Assembly: GCA_016508695.1 (NCBI GenBank)
Contig: VNKQ01000011.1
Coordinates: 1,426,001 to 1,490,000, forward strand
Direction of reading: 5' to 3'
DNA length: 64,000 bases
Source: Hyphodiscus hymeniophilus
Taxonomy: Eukaryota > Ascomycota > Leotiomycetes > Helotiales > Hyphodiscaceae
The translations under genes and the position numbers were made by a program. This document shows, piece by piece, positions 36,818 through 48,239 of this stretch. How positions within the stretch are numbered: position 1 is the first letter of the stretch; each line of letters starts with the position of its first letter. The notes under the pieces were generated by a model. It was given only the letters and a program-made list of their open reading frames with translations. It ran no database searches and had not been told where the DNA came from.

Positions 36818-36998
36818 ATATCCGAGTACAAAGCGTGGCGGTAGAATTGAAGTATTATTAACAACGCCATTCTGGCACCGCACTAAAAAGGTTATGGTAC
36901 AATCCTTCCTCCTGAACGCCTGCCAAATGATTTGCCGTGTCCTAAGTCTCAAGAATCAGGCTGAGCCCATGTTTGCCATCTATCCACAAAATGAGATC

Positions 36999-37733
36999 TC
37001 AAAAGACCCAAACGTAGAAGAACAGAAAGCCGACGGCCGCGAAGAACGCAAGCCATACCTTCCATCCAACTCCAGTCCGCTCTGCCATCACCAACATCCT
37101 GTTCATCGTCCCGCGCAATCGTACTCTCGTGCCGTCAAATGAATCGTTCATCTTCTCCGCCAGTGCCGAGGAATCCCGGATCTCGTCCCCAATGGCTATT
37201 GTCATCTTGCCATCTGTCAGCGCTCTCCATTGCTTCTGGCCGGCAAGAAACCTACATCTTTCAACTGCCTAACCTTGCCCATTATGCCTTCGACCTGTCC
37301 GTCATTCTGGCTCTCTAGCTCGTTCAAGACCGCATCGCTGTATTGCCCCCTAAATCCATTCGTGTCAGCATAACGCCCTTCCAGTACAAACGTCACACCG
37401 TACCTCGAATTCGGCGTAGCAGGCCTGAAGCTCGGCCTATCCAATCCAGCGCCTAGGCCAGCAGATCCATCCGCTCCTCCTGTATATCCATAACCGCCTG
37501 CATAGCCTCCAGGCCTGGGACTCGCGCTCGCGGTGCGGCTGTTGTTTGCGCCCCCGTTGTAGTTTTCAAAGAGCGCGCTGCGCGGGTCTCGTTGGTGGAG
37601 TTGTGAACTCCCAAATCTACTGTGCGGATGGACATGTCAGTAGGGCTTTGAAGTATAAGTGAACGGCGCTGATGGTTTGGGACGGTTCGTGTGGGTCGGA
37701 AAGGAGGAATGTTAAATTCGGCGACGCTGCCAT
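36999..37733 (-). CDS. BET1: Bet1-like Qc-SNARE (ER-Golgi)
   Basis: Minus-strand exons 37726-37733 (tentative, 8 nt), 37404-37619, 37256-37349 and 36999-37205; 174 aa. It begins with a disordered Gly/Ser/Asn-rich region with LHQRDPRSALFE, as in Bet1 proteins. The SNARE motif covers LNELESQNDGQVEGIMGKVR, the LKD-M segment, then IAIGDEIRDSSALAEKMND and MNRMLVMAERTG, and a C-terminal membrane anchor (WLAFFAAVGFLFFYVW) ends the protein. Bet1 acts with Bos1, Sed5 and Sec22 in ER-to-Golgi vesicle fusion. The acceptor at CAG|TAG (37620) has a good CTGAC branch site; the ATG-bearing first exon is uncertain because its donor (GTCGCC) is weak. A second option, donor GTCCCA, would add 14 residues. Confidence 0.88.
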
Positions 37734-38391
37734 TCTTGAACTATAACGAGCGCTGACTTTTGTGTTTGCCGATGATGTTAGGGAAACAGGGGGAAGTGTC
37801 TCACCTTGATGCCATATTTGTTATGAAGAAGAAAACTCCATCAAGTGGAGCGACTTCCTTTGATGTTGTTTCTGGACTCTGGAGACGTGTTCGCGAAAGA
37901 AAGCAGCCACCCAGTCATCAGTTCAGGGTGCAGACAGGTCACGATTCTTGAGTACCAGAGTTTGGTGATCAAAACGCAATGCCTGTCTATGGCGCGCTAG
38001 TTGAATTATTGGCTTGGTGATTCAAGTTACATAATTGGAGGTTTGTAGAAACTTCATGTTGTATTGTTTTTGCGTTTCACTGAGCCTCCAAACGCGCGCC
38101 TTCTTAATTCTAAAGTACAGGTATGCCCAGTGCAGCCTTTTCTAGCCAATATCCGTAAATCAATCGTAATATCATATGCCTTGAGCCTTCATAATGCATA
38201 GGAATCGTAGGAGAACTTTTGTCGATAAACGAGAGATGCCGGAATGCAATGCTAAGCGTGTGTAGTAGAGGACGTGTATCCAGTCGTGAGCGAATGCGAT
38301 CTCTCAATGGGCGCAACGATGTTCAACGAATGTGAAACTATCGCGAATTCGGAGTCGCATATCCATCAAGTTCAAGTTTGGCCCAGTCAGA
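37734..38391. other. intergenic region between BET1 and CHZ1
   Basis: About 0.66 kb. It should contain the BET1 promoter and CHZ1 3' UTR. No gene, repeat or RNA recognised. Confidence 0.5.
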
Positions 38392-38846
38392 TTACTCTTC
38401 CATCTTGTCCTCATCTTCGGCGGCATGGAAGTCATCATCCTCATCCTCGTCTTCATCCTCCTCGGGGAGCTCCTCAGCAGCCTTGGCCCAGTTGATCTGC
38501 CGTCCTCGAGTACGTCGACCATCAGGGATGATGTTATCAAGATCAATCTGATCCATGTTGTCCTCGTCCTCTTCTTCCTCTTCGTCTGCTGTTTGTATTA
38601 GTGGAGGTCCTACGACGGAAAGGCTAAGTTCAAATCTTACCGACGGGTGCAGCCTGAAAGAATGTTAGTATTGGCTCATATAATACAGGCGATTCAACTC
38701 ACCTCTTCAACTTCCTCCTCGCTGGAGCTGTCCTCCGTGTCCATGCTCACATCCTTCGTCTCAGGTTCAGCGGCGGCCTTGCCCTTGCCCTTGAAATCGG
38801 CAGTAGGATCAACGTTCTCCTTCAGAGTGGCGGTATTGTCAGACAT
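38392..38846 (-). CDS. CHZ1: histone H2A.Z-specific chaperone Chz1
   Basis: Three minus-strand exons: 38703-38846, a 13-nt microexon 38641-38653, and 38392-38585; introns 49 and 55 nt; 116 aa. The protein is highly acidic at both ends. The centre carries the CHZ motif (NIIPDGRRTRGRQINWAKAA, preceded by DLD). Chz1 binds H2A.Z-H2B dimers and delivers them to SWR1 for exchange into chromatin (known for yeast). Length is typical. The promoter is only 190 bp from the left end of a Tc1/mariner relic. Confidence 0.88.
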
Positions 38847-39038
38847 CTTGGCAATTCTCTTCAAAAGGGTCAGAAATTGGGGTTTGTAGAGTATTGGGTT
38901 TAATTCAAAGAAGTTGGGGGAAGCGCAAACAATTTGTAGAAAGCTGACAGCGAACCCAAAGCGGTCGCTAAGTCAATGCCACGCGTTGGCCAATCAACAT
39001 CAGAAACCAAGATCACTTAAAACGAGGGCGCGAATTTA

Positions 39039-39066
39039 CAGTATGGCTGGGGGAAGTTACGTTAGT
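39039..39066 (+). repeat. left terminal inverted repeat of Tc1/mariner relic
   Basis: 28 bp starting CAGTATGG and ending ACGTTAGT, matching the right repeat with one mismatch, preceded by the TA target duplication. Confidence 0.92.
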
Positions 39067-40459
39067 ACCTTATTACTAGGACCCCCCTACTAATCTCTTG
39101 CTGTTTGATCTAGCCAATCAAATAGGGGCTTGTTTACAAGAGGTGTTTTTGGAGTTCTTAGTGTTTTGAGGTATTTACGGAGGTGTTTACGGAGGTGTTT
39201 ATAGAGGTATACAAGTCTGTACGAAGGTATTCCTATTCTATAAGAAGGTAAGGTAAGTAATAAAGGTTTAATTAATTAAAATGGATTCTTTAAGCCCTCT
39301 TCCTTTACTTTAACCTATTGATAGGAATCCTCCTTAAACACTTATTTAACGTACTACTTACGATTAACGCGTCCAAATTCGAACCCTACGCTTATTAGGC
39401 TAGCCTTATTCTTACGTTTTTACGAAATTAAATTTAACTTATCGACAAGTTTAATACGTTCTTATATATCTTACTCCTCGAAAGCGAATCGGCCGACTAC
39501 CTTTACTTATTACTCCGCGTCGATCTTATCTTACGAATTGGCTTTAAAGCTCTCCCTCGAATCGATTGATTCCTTGGCGCGATATTCTAAGTTACCTTAA
39601 TCTTAGAATCCTATATAGTATATAAGCTATTATAACTGCGCTAAAATCCGAGGGTTGGTTACGTCGTCTTACAATCCCAAAACCACCTCTTACGGTCGCA
39701 AATATACTTTACTATAAAGGCTAGACTAGCGATCGTATTAACTAGGAAGAAAGCGATTGGTCTAGGGTTCTTTAGAGTAACGAAAGCTAGTTTACGGCTA
39801 GCCGTAACGGTCGAGTTTGGACTACTTTATAACCTGGCGAATATATAATAGAAGCTAGGTTTCGATCGAGAGAACTACGCAAACTAGGTCTAATAGCTTA
39901 GGCTTGTTTTGCAAGTATAGAGAAGGGATCTCTTGTGATTTGGGACTATCGAGATTGGGGGAATATTAACTCTATAAGCTATTGCGAACGCATATTACCT
40001 CTTGTCGAAGGTTAGCTTCGATTATATTTATATCTCTTATTTTAACAAGATAATGTGCCTTGCCACGTATTACGAGTAACTCGAGAAGAGATGGCTACGC
40101 GCGGTATTTAATCGATCGAGTAGCCTCCCTATTCCCCTAATTTGAACTTGATCGAACACGTTTGGGCTTGGATAAAGGAGTATATTGGTTCTAATTTTAG
40201 GGAAAAGCTTTTTATAGACGAGTTAATCGACGCAATTCAAGAGGCTTAGAATATAGTACTAGTTGAGTTTTTATAGAGTTTAATCGAGAGTATAGAGGGG
40301 AGGGTTGTGTGGGTTCTTGAGAATAGAGGTGGACACTTAAGATAGTAATTTTACTATTGTATTTTCCTTATTTTTGGTATCCGGCTGGCCGGTAATTAGT
40401 CCGTAGGTGGTAAAATGGCATGAAAATCACACCTAGTACGTCGATCATAAGATATGCGA

Positions 40460-40487
40460 ACTAACGTAAATTCCCCCAGCCATACTG
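40460..40487 (-). repeat. right terminal inverted repeat of Tc1/mariner relic
   Basis: 28 bp, the reverse complement of the left repeat apart from one base (T for G), followed by TA. Confidence 0.92.
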
Positions 40488-40489
40488 TA

Positions 40490-41516
40490 CCTAGTTTACT
40501 TAGCGAATTCAATAACAAACGGTGCGAATCAGCATTCTTTGTTATAACGATCTGAATGGAAGAGATGATTCGAAGCTTTGTGTACCCATGAGATCCAGTC
40601 TCTTTGATTCGCTCTACTTCTCAGTTAATGCTCATAACCGGGTGTTGACAATTTAGGGAATGTAGAATTGCGATATTGTAAGTCCTACCTGGCTTACTCG
40701 ACACTTGCTTGAAGGGCTTGAAAGGATCGGATGTTTTGAAGTGTTAGAGGTTGCATTCGAATCTAGATCTACCGAGCAATCAAGGGGTCAAACCAAAAAT
40801 TAGACTTCAGTGATTGGGAGCTGGAATCGATTGATACAAATATCACATTTGTGACATTTGAAAATGAGATGAAGAGATTGTTCTCGACTATCGAACGTCA
40901 TCATCAAAACATTTCATGCCGCCCATTCTGTTCGATCTCATATGATCCTATAATAAGTAACCTCTAAGAATGTGATATATTTTGAGAAATGAACCCGGTG
41001 GATTAAACAGCATAGAAATGCTACTGTATTACCTTGCCAGCATAAAGAGCATTCAAATAATCGAAGAGGCCCCCGTGTAGTGAGCATTAACTTGGATCTC
41101 GTTATCTGTGGCTGGGCAAACTTCTCAGAGAGGTTAACAAAATACAATTGGAGGCTAGAGATACATTGATAGAGAGAGGACGATGGGTCATCCGACTGTA
41201 TCATCCAGACCGACATGATGGCCGGCCATATTGAATCACAGGAAAAGTCCTCAGCAATTAGTCCACGACGGATTTCATGCAATCACTAGATATGAGACAT
41301 GAATAGCGAAGCAGATGAACAACAAATGAGCCAATGACCCGGGCAAAGAGGCATGGACAATGAAGGGCTCTCGAGCCATTTGCCATCTGCGCAAGTTCTA
41401 GCAAAGAACGCACAGAAACCCGTTCAAACCTAGGAGCGCAACATTGCGTCTTGCGTAGAAAGAGCTTGGAAAGGTGTTCTATTGTCACACACCGTCCACT
41501 TTACATGCTCCTCCCA
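40490..41516. other. intergenic region, no gene seen
   Basis: About 1 kb between the transposon relic and the EMC10 stop. Frames here start only at alternative codons and show no family motif. Confidence 0.5.
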
Positions 41517-42145
41517 CTACTCCCCTCCGCCTCCTGCGGTCACAAGCAGCATAAGACCTCCGAGTGCAACCCACCAGTACCTTGGACAAAGTCAGCAAAA
41601 ATCATAGTGTCTCTTCAACAGGATAACTTACTTCTGTAACATAGTCTTCTCGGGCTCGGGCACCGCAACCTTTCCTTCAGGACTCAGCACCACAGGTTTG
41701 TTCAATTCTGGCCCCTTACTCCTCCCCATGCCTTTGACCAACACCCTAGGCGCGAAATCTCTCGTTGCGCCAGCATCAATCTTTCCACTAGATACACTAA
41801 CACCCAACACCTCTCCCTGAACATCCAAATTCAGCACTATCGTTGGTTTATAGCCTTTCGAGAATGACTCCGCGGACGTGAGAGAAGTGGACGATTTCCA
41901 TTTCCCTGTTGTAGGGTCGAAGAGACCTATACGTACGAGCTTTGAGTCTGGGGAGAGTTCCGGGGGCTCGAAGGAAGTGAGGGAGGCGAAGAGCGTCGAG
42001 GGGTTGTAGGCTACTTCTGCGAGGATGGATGGGGAAGAGGAGGTGAGCGGGCTGATGTAGATTGTAGCTGTGTCAGATAAGGGGGCGAGGCAGATGTTAA
42101 CACTGCTTGGGCGAAGAATGCCAGGATGAGAGAGGGGAGTTTCAT
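41517..42145 (-). CDS. EMC10: ER membrane protein complex subunit 10
   Basis: Minus-strand exons 42102-42145, 41632-42051 and 41517-41580; 175 aa. EMC10 is a lumen-facing subunit of the ER membrane protein insertase. Seen: a signal peptide (MKLPSLILAFFAQA), then the beta-sandwich segments VRIGLFDPTTGKWKSSTS, SFSKGYKPTIVLNLD and PELNKPVVLSPEGKV, and a C-terminal membrane segment KYWWVALGGLMLLVTAGGGG, the usual fungal EMC10 end. The third exon junction is clean (AA|G). The first junction is not: the only in-phase GT-AG pair I find (GTTAAC to CATCAG) removes a TIYISPL segment that homologs tend to keep, so the real splice site, or a one-base error, is open. Confidence 0.85.
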
Positions 42146-42663
42146 TGCAGAGCTAAAGGTTGTTGTATGGTGACGCGGTTGGAGCTGCGATTGGCAATTC
42201 CTTGCGTGACAAGAGCTCTCAGCCGAATAAAGCTTGGCAAGGCTGAGCTGCGCCGATCTGTACCTGGAACCCACAAATTGAAAAAATTGAAAGACTGGGG
42301 AATGGAAAAATCCAGACCCTAAAAACCAGAGAACAGTTCGAAATCGATTATTTGGTGAAATGGACTTGATCTAATCTACGACGTTGGTCCGAAACGGGTA
42401 TTTAAACTTACAATAGCCTCGCTCACGATAACCTTAGGCTCTGGCGATACAAATCGCGTTGGGCATTAAAAAAATATATATAGCCCTGTATCATACAATT
42501 ATCTTATGTACGAGCATTGATTTATGGCCATCTACCGAATTACTGCATGAACGCCACTGTCCTCCCAATGCTAGAATGCAATGACCATGGGTATCGTAAC
42601 CACCATGCCTCCCTAAAATAGTCTCCTTCTCTATCCCATAATTAAGCTGACGAGTCTTAGGGT
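42146..42663. other. intergenic region, EMC10 promoter side
   Basis: About 0.5 kb between EMC10 and the cyclin gene, both on the minus strand. AT-rich near 42460-42520. No gene seen. Confidence 0.5.
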
Positions 42664-43906
42664 TCATTGTGTTGTCTTTGAAGCTCCATCATCTTCTGCT
42701 TTCTGCTCTGAAGCGGATCCTTGTCCGTACTCAGGCGAGAGTCCTTCCTCATCTTTTATAGGCTTTCCACTACTCGCGCTCTTGTTTTCGTCCATCCATG
42801 CCTGCCATCTTGCTGCTGTTTCTGTCCCCGGTGCTCCGTCAGGAGGGCTGTCTACCATATCGCTGTCTTCATCCTCAATTCCATCGTCTTCTTCTTCAGA
42901 TGAGGAATCTCCTTCCAATTTGAAACCCTCAGTCCGGTCAATCAATCCTTTGTAATAGTCAACCAGTACTTCGGGATTTGGTACGATTTTCCAGTCAACT
43001 CGGTACAGAAATTCAAGTTCCAGCAGGCCCAACTCTGCTATTTTGATACCACCCACCCTTGCATATGTAGAGTTGTTCCAAAAGGAGTCAGACAGACCCT
43101 TTGCAGCCACAGTCGCAGCAGTAATGAGGAATCGATGGATAGTCAAGCTGGTAATTGTAAAATCAGGATACAGAGCACAAAGTCTATCGATGTAATAGAC
43201 CATTGATAGCAGGAGCGGTGGTGAGAGTGTCGCATGTTTCGCAAGTCGCTGTAGGTAGTCTAGAACAGATATTCCCGGAGGCGTTCTGGCGCAATTAGTT
43301 ACTGCGATCACTGAATATGATCAATGTCTCTCACCTTGAATGGAATCGCGTAAGGACAGGGTTTGGACGAGGAGGAAGCGCATCATTTGTCTCAACAAGC
43401 TCTGCAATCATGCTTGCTATGAGTACTACAAGATCCTCGATCGCACATTCTTCGTATTTCACAGGTAGGATTTTGACAGCTGCTGGAGCAGATCTAACGC
43501 GCTTCACAGCCAACTGGTCATTTCTGCTTGCACTAGACTGCTCCGAGTCTGTTGTCGGCTTCCGCTTTATGCTGGGAGACTCTGGCTTTAGAATAGGCTT
43601 AAGAGGCGAAGGAGGAATGCTTGTCGGCACAGCGGCCGTCGGAGTCGGAAGCTCTGTAGGTACTGCTACCTGAGTCGTGGATGATTTTGTATCTGGATGG
43701 CCGTCCTCCATCTTCTGGATCGTAGGAGAGTATTGTGTCCCGCGACTCACATACTGCACTACCTTTCGAGAAGGTGCTGGTACTGGTATGGGAGAAGACT
43801 CGGAAATAGTCGACTTTCTGCGGGCTGTCTCAATTGTTGTGCGTGGTGACGACGGTACATATCGAGATTGCTGGTGTAGTCGGGGCGACGGTGAGACTGA
43901 ACTCAT
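42664..43906 (-). CDS. PHO80-type cyclin
   Basis: Two minus-strand exons, 43335-43906 and 42664-43285, joined by a 49-nt intron; 397 aa. Residues 1-~150 are Ser/Pro-rich and disordered. The cyclin box follows: LTRFHSR spliced to TPPGISVLDYLQRLAKH, then LSMVYYIDRLCALYPDFTIT, FLITAATVAAKGLSDSFWNN and ELEFLYRVDWKI, all hallmark Pho80/Pcl segments. The tail is acidic and disordered. Pho80-type cyclins pair with the Pho85 kinase; Pho80 itself controls the phosphate-starvation factor Pho4 (NUC-1 in Neurospora). Which Pcl it is cannot be told. The start is uncertain: ATG 43906 lies in a sequence that also looks like an intron end (donor GTGAGA at ~43937, acceptor TTCAG at ~43900), so an upstream exon is possible. 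Confidence 0.87.
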
Positions 43907-44612
43907 TCGAGGCTAATTCAAGGACTTCAGCATGTTCTCACGTCTGAAGGGACCATCTCTTCAGCTGAGGCTATGACAGGGTGGGGTACGACCTGGTCGA
44001 AATGTGGGCGCAATGTCTTGTTGCGTTGTAGAAGGGCTACTTGGGCGGCGAGTATCCTGGTTATTGTCAGAGGCCCCTCTTTCTGTGCACGCAGCTTGTG
44101 GTGTTGTGGGTGTAGGTCCTGAGGATGTCTTGCAAAGGAATTTCTCATGACTCGGAGTGGTAGATGGAGGGGAAACGTGATTGAGGGTCAGGATAGGATA
44201 GGCTCGCGGGAAACTCACAAACGGTCATCATATTCCACACTCAAAAATAGCGCTGGAAATGCCAAAGAATCTAAGTCGCAAGAATGGATGTCTGAGCACT
44301 GGAGACTTTGAGGCTTTCGCGTGCATCAGGCTCAACCTTGCAGGAACTCGCACCAGTCTTGGCGAACAAGGCTGGACGCTGTTAAAAAGAGGGATCCGAG
44401 TGCCATCACCAGAACCTCCAATTGTACTCTGCTTGTATCCATTGAATCACATTGTATAGCCTGAACAATACCACCACTCCTTCGCATTCGCACTCAACAA
44501 TATCATCACCGTCGACGGCCTCCTCAAGTCAATCATACTGGCTGCCAAAAAATACGCCCTCACGAGCCACCTTTTTCCCACACCTCGCAGCGCAAGGCTA
44601 TCTACCCCAAGC
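43907..44612. other. divergent promoter region, cyclin and VID28-like
   Basis: About 0.7 kb. On the minus strand a Ser/Thr/Pro-rich frame at 43961-44218 could be an upstream exon of the cyclin or leader sequence; I cannot join it in phase with confidence. Confidence 0.4.
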
Positions 44613-47600
44613 ATGTCTAGACTATCATGGATTGCACAAATCCGAAACGCGAGGAATACTGCGGAGCAAATCGCTATCCTAAGAGCCCTCAAAAATGAGC
44701 TTATAGGACATCCTCTCAAGAAGGAGACCGCTGTAGCCCAAGGGATTTTGGATCCTATTGTCCGCCTAAGCTCCAACACTAGATGCAGCAAAAATGATGG
44801 GAAGTCGCACGACCACAGCTTTACAACACGACCGTTGAATGAGGAGGAAACGGTACGACTACAAGCGCTCCATGTTATATCAAGCGTTGCGCTGGGTGAG
44901 AAGGACCTGCTTCCCGACTAAATGTGCATTGCTAACTGTTTCCCGTTCCTAGGAGGGCCTTCCTTTCTCCCATCTTTACAATCGTCCTCTGCTGTGCCTG
45001 CAATCCTATCGAACCTCTGCCCGTCGAGCAATCCCTCACAGCTGGTCCTGGCTTCACTTCGAGCTCTATCAAACCTTACGGACTCCTCGGCCTTAGCCTC
45101 CAGCACACACGCTCTTGGCATAAACTCTATAGCAGAAGGGCTATTTTCCCGACAACACATCAACTCTCTGTGCAGAATATTGGCCCAGACTTCTCCATCA
45201 TCGTCTATACAATGTCAGATATCCCTCGCATCATCCGTAATCAGTCGTGTCTGTCGAGAAGAACGTCATCAGCAGAGCCTTGCAAGCACGGGAGTACTCG
45301 ATGCTCTTGCCACAAAACTGGCAAGTTTCGTCGTAGCCGAAGGGCTCGTTGTGCCCGGCGCAGAGATTATCGCACAGAAGGAGGCTCTGCAAGAATATAT
45401 CCCTGAGGCCGCCCCTCCAAATGCAAGCCTGGCAGTGATCCTGGAAGCAATCGCCGTCATTATTGCCGATTCGAAATTTAGAGCTTCCCAGCTTCTCTAT
45501 TCTCCATCAATGCTCGCCATTTTCCCTCTATCTCAGCCAACAGACTTTGTTGCAAATCAGAACACACGAGCCGCATGGAATGCATTCAATGCGGCTGGTC
45601 TGAGCGCTAGGCAAAGTCAACTCAATGCTGTGGACTTTCTTCTTCCCTGTGTACCTCACAGCCAGCCGAGAAGCGCCATTGCTCAAGCTTCCGCATTTCC
45701 TCCGTTAGGTACCTCTGGATCGAGAGAGGCCTTGGTACAAAGTGGAAGGAAGTATAACAGCGGCTCTGTGCAAAGTTGGACCGAATCATCGAGTTTGGAC
45801 ATAGGAAAGGCTTCTAATGAAATAATTGGCGAATCGGAAGAACCAGAAAGCCCTCTCGTTGCTTTTCTCATATACATTCTCCGATCGCAAAGGGAAATGG
45901 AGCGCCTGATGGCTGCTTCTGTTTTGACGGTGTTATACAGAGCTGGTTTAACGAATAAGACGAGAGAAACAGCAATTGGCTTGCTCGTCATTCCCCTACT
46001 TGTCCATATGCTAGATGATCCCATTGGCCCTCTAAAAACGAAGGACAATTTTACAGATGCAGAAGCGACCGCGCTGGATTGGGCTATCAAAAAGAGAGCA
46101 CCTTCAGTTCTGGCAATGCTTATCACTGATAGCGAACACTTGCAAAAGGCTGCTTTTGAAGCCGGTATCATTGGCAAGCTCTCCAAAATGCTCAAGGTCT
46201 CTTACGATCCAGTGCCCGAAACATCCAATTTTCACCCGTGGTCACCGCAAGATGAAGATGGGAAGGAGGCTATTTCTACACAATCTTCACTTGATGCTCA
46301 TGGTCAATCTCCACTACTCGCTCACAAGGTCGAAGTTCGAGAAAGTGCTTTGAAGGCAATAGCCGCCCTTGTTGCTTCCAAAGACGAATATCGCAAGGCT
46401 ATTGTAGACCAAGGCATGGTCCCCTACATCGTCGAGTCGATGAATCCCAATCCTCGCAAACCAACCCCAAAATCCGGTGACAAATCCGACAAGGCTATCA
46501 ATGGATCAAGCGAGGAAGAATCTAAGAAAGGCTATGGTAGCAATCCCGTCACTGTGCTTATCGCTGCATGTGGTGCCATTCGAGCCTTGTCTAGATCAGT
46601 CAGTATTCTACGGACTACATTGATCGACAATGGCGTGGTTATGCCCGTCTTTCGCCTTCTCCAACATCCAGACCTCGAGGTTCAGATTGCTGCCACTGCA
46701 TGTACTTGCAATTTGGTGACCGATGTCAGCCCAATGCGCGATGTGAGTTCAAGCCCATTCCATCCCATGATAATTCTAATCAACTATTGTAGACCATCGC
46801 AGAGGCTGGTGTCCTGAAGGTTCTCTGTGAACACGCGCATTCAATGAACGCAAAATTGCGTCTTAATGCGCTTTGGGGATTGAAACATTTCGTGTACAAT
46901 GTTGGTAATGATATGAAACGGCAATGTCTAGATGAGCTTGGACAGGGATGGCTCGTACAACTCATTTGCGACGATACAGAAGACGAAGCACTTCTCTCCT
47001 CAAAGGGGCGGAGCGACAAACCAAGCATTCTGGAAGAAATGAGTGAAGACGTCGAGATGGACCAATTTGAGGAACAAATCGACGCGGCACTGGGTCTCGG
47101 TCGAGCAAGCGTTTCAAGAACTAGCAGCAGTCGAAGCAAGTCCGTTCAGCAGGCAGAGCTCCGCCTCGCCGCCCTCCGAGACGCTGAAACGAATCCCGCC
47201 CGAAAAGCCAGGAAAGACGATATCGCCGTCCAAGAACAAGGGCTAGATTTCATCAGAAATTTAATAGGCGGAGCCGGGCAAGGCGGAACTACAGAAACGA
47301 CGGAGATGATAGACTTCCTCTTTACAGCACTAGGCCAAGATCGAGTCTTTGAGATCCTAGCATCAAAGTTGAGATCCAAAATCATCAATCCCTTCAACAG
47401 ACGAAGCATTTCCACGTCTGAGACTCGGGTCATACCACCACAGCCCGAGATCATCACAGCAGTAGGGTTTATTCTGGTGCACATGGCGGCCAGTGTGCCC
47501 CGCCATCGCCAGATCGTCATTGCGCAGACGGAGCTGCTCAGGCTTCTCGTCCCCCAATTCAATCATCCAAGCATCGAGGTCCGACTTGCGCTCTGCTGGC

Positions 47601-47779
47601 TAGTCACTAATCTCACGTGGATGGATGACACGAATGATGGACAAGCCTGCGCGCAGCGGGCCAATGAACTGAAGAAGTTGGGATTTCTAACCAAGCTCGA
47701 GATGTTAGAGCAAGATCCCGAGCTGAACGTACGAGAGAGGGCGAAATCTGCTATATGGCAGATCAAGCAAACCTACTAG
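44613..47779 (+). CDS. VID28: armadillo-repeat protein, VID28/GID5 (ARMC8) homolog
   Basis: Three exons, 44613-44895, 44953-46742 and 46793-47779; introns 57 and 50 nt; 1,019 aa. The whole protein is alpha-helical with repeated armadillo-like units: LVLASLRALSNLTDSSALA, RESALKAIAALVASKDEYRK, LIAACGAIRALSRSV, LEVQIAATACTCNLVTD, LRLNALWGLKHFVYN and VRLALCWLVTNLTWMDD. The LNALWGLKHFVYN and terminal RERAKSAIWQIKQ segments resemble ARMC8/Vid28, a scaffold subunit of the GID/CTLH E3 ubiquitin ligase that degrades gluconeogenic enzymes on glucose return. A Lys/Ser-rich linker and an acidic loop (EEMSEDVEMDQFEEQIDAA) interrupt the repeats. Assignment rests on repeat architecture and remembered segments. 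The first exon starts MSRLSWIAQIRNARN, typical of the family. Confidence 0.82.
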
Positions 47780-48014
47780 GTAGATGGCTGTTAAGGAGTG
47801 GGTTCTCCAAAATTGATGGGTAATAGGTAGTGTAGGAGAGTGTATGTTCATGGCGTTCTTGTTCTTGGGAAAGCCCGGTCTGGAAAATGGAACGATTACA
47901 TGACCCAATGAAGAACTAGGAGACCTACCTGGTCGTATCTTACTTTCAGTACCTCTCTGTAGGTAACAATGAATATTTTTATCTGCTGCAAAAGTTCTTG
48001 CCAAGCAGGATATC

Positions 48015-48239
48015 CTACTTGGCCTGGTCGTCTCGAGTCTGAATAGCCTCACTAACAGCGCGGAAGCATGGATCGACACGAGACAGAAAGGCGGGATGCT
48101 GCACTTGGATGCGGGTTGCAGCCTCTTCAAGAGAAGTGCGGCGGTGGACCAGTAACATTGCTAGATCGACGCACGTTTTCTGATCGCCCGCACCCCTGCA
48201 CACGCATGAGCTCGAACTGGATTTCCTTTCCATTTTCAC
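48015..48239 (-). CDS. possible small protein of unknown function
   Basis: A minus-strand frame starting MERKSSSSSCVCRGAG and ending at a TAG at 48015 codes about 74 aa, with a Ser/Cys-rich head and a helical, charged second half (SLEEAATRIQVQHPAFLSRV). An upstream in-frame Met at 48362 would extend it to 115 aa. It may be real because the second half looks ordered, but there is no family match I know and it overlaps the VTC4 promoter. Weak evidence; could be chance. Confidence 0.25.
   Translation of the reverse strand: MKMERKSSSSSCVCRGAGDQKTCVDLAMLLVHRRTSLEEAATRIQVQHPAFLSRVDPCFRAVSEAIQTRDDQAK

Larger units (their letters stand above)
39039..40487 (+). mobile_element. degenerate Tc1/mariner transposon relic
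   Basis: A 1,449-bp element bounded by TA on each side (39037-39038 and 40488-40489). The 28-bp terminal inverted repeats, 39039-39066 and 40460-40487, begin CAGTATGGCTGGGGGAA and differ at one base. Inside, on the plus strand, fragments of a DDE transposase are readable: a Q-D-N-x-P-C-H segment at ~40043-40066 and PPYSPNLNLIEHVWAWIKEY at ~40123-40180, the usual Tc1/mariner D-x-N-xx-E region. The frame is broken by stops (TAA where Gln is expected; TAG where Trp is expected before PPYSP). The interior is AT-rich. Such C-to-T and G-to-A stops fit RIP mutation; the element should be inactive. Confidence 0.92.
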
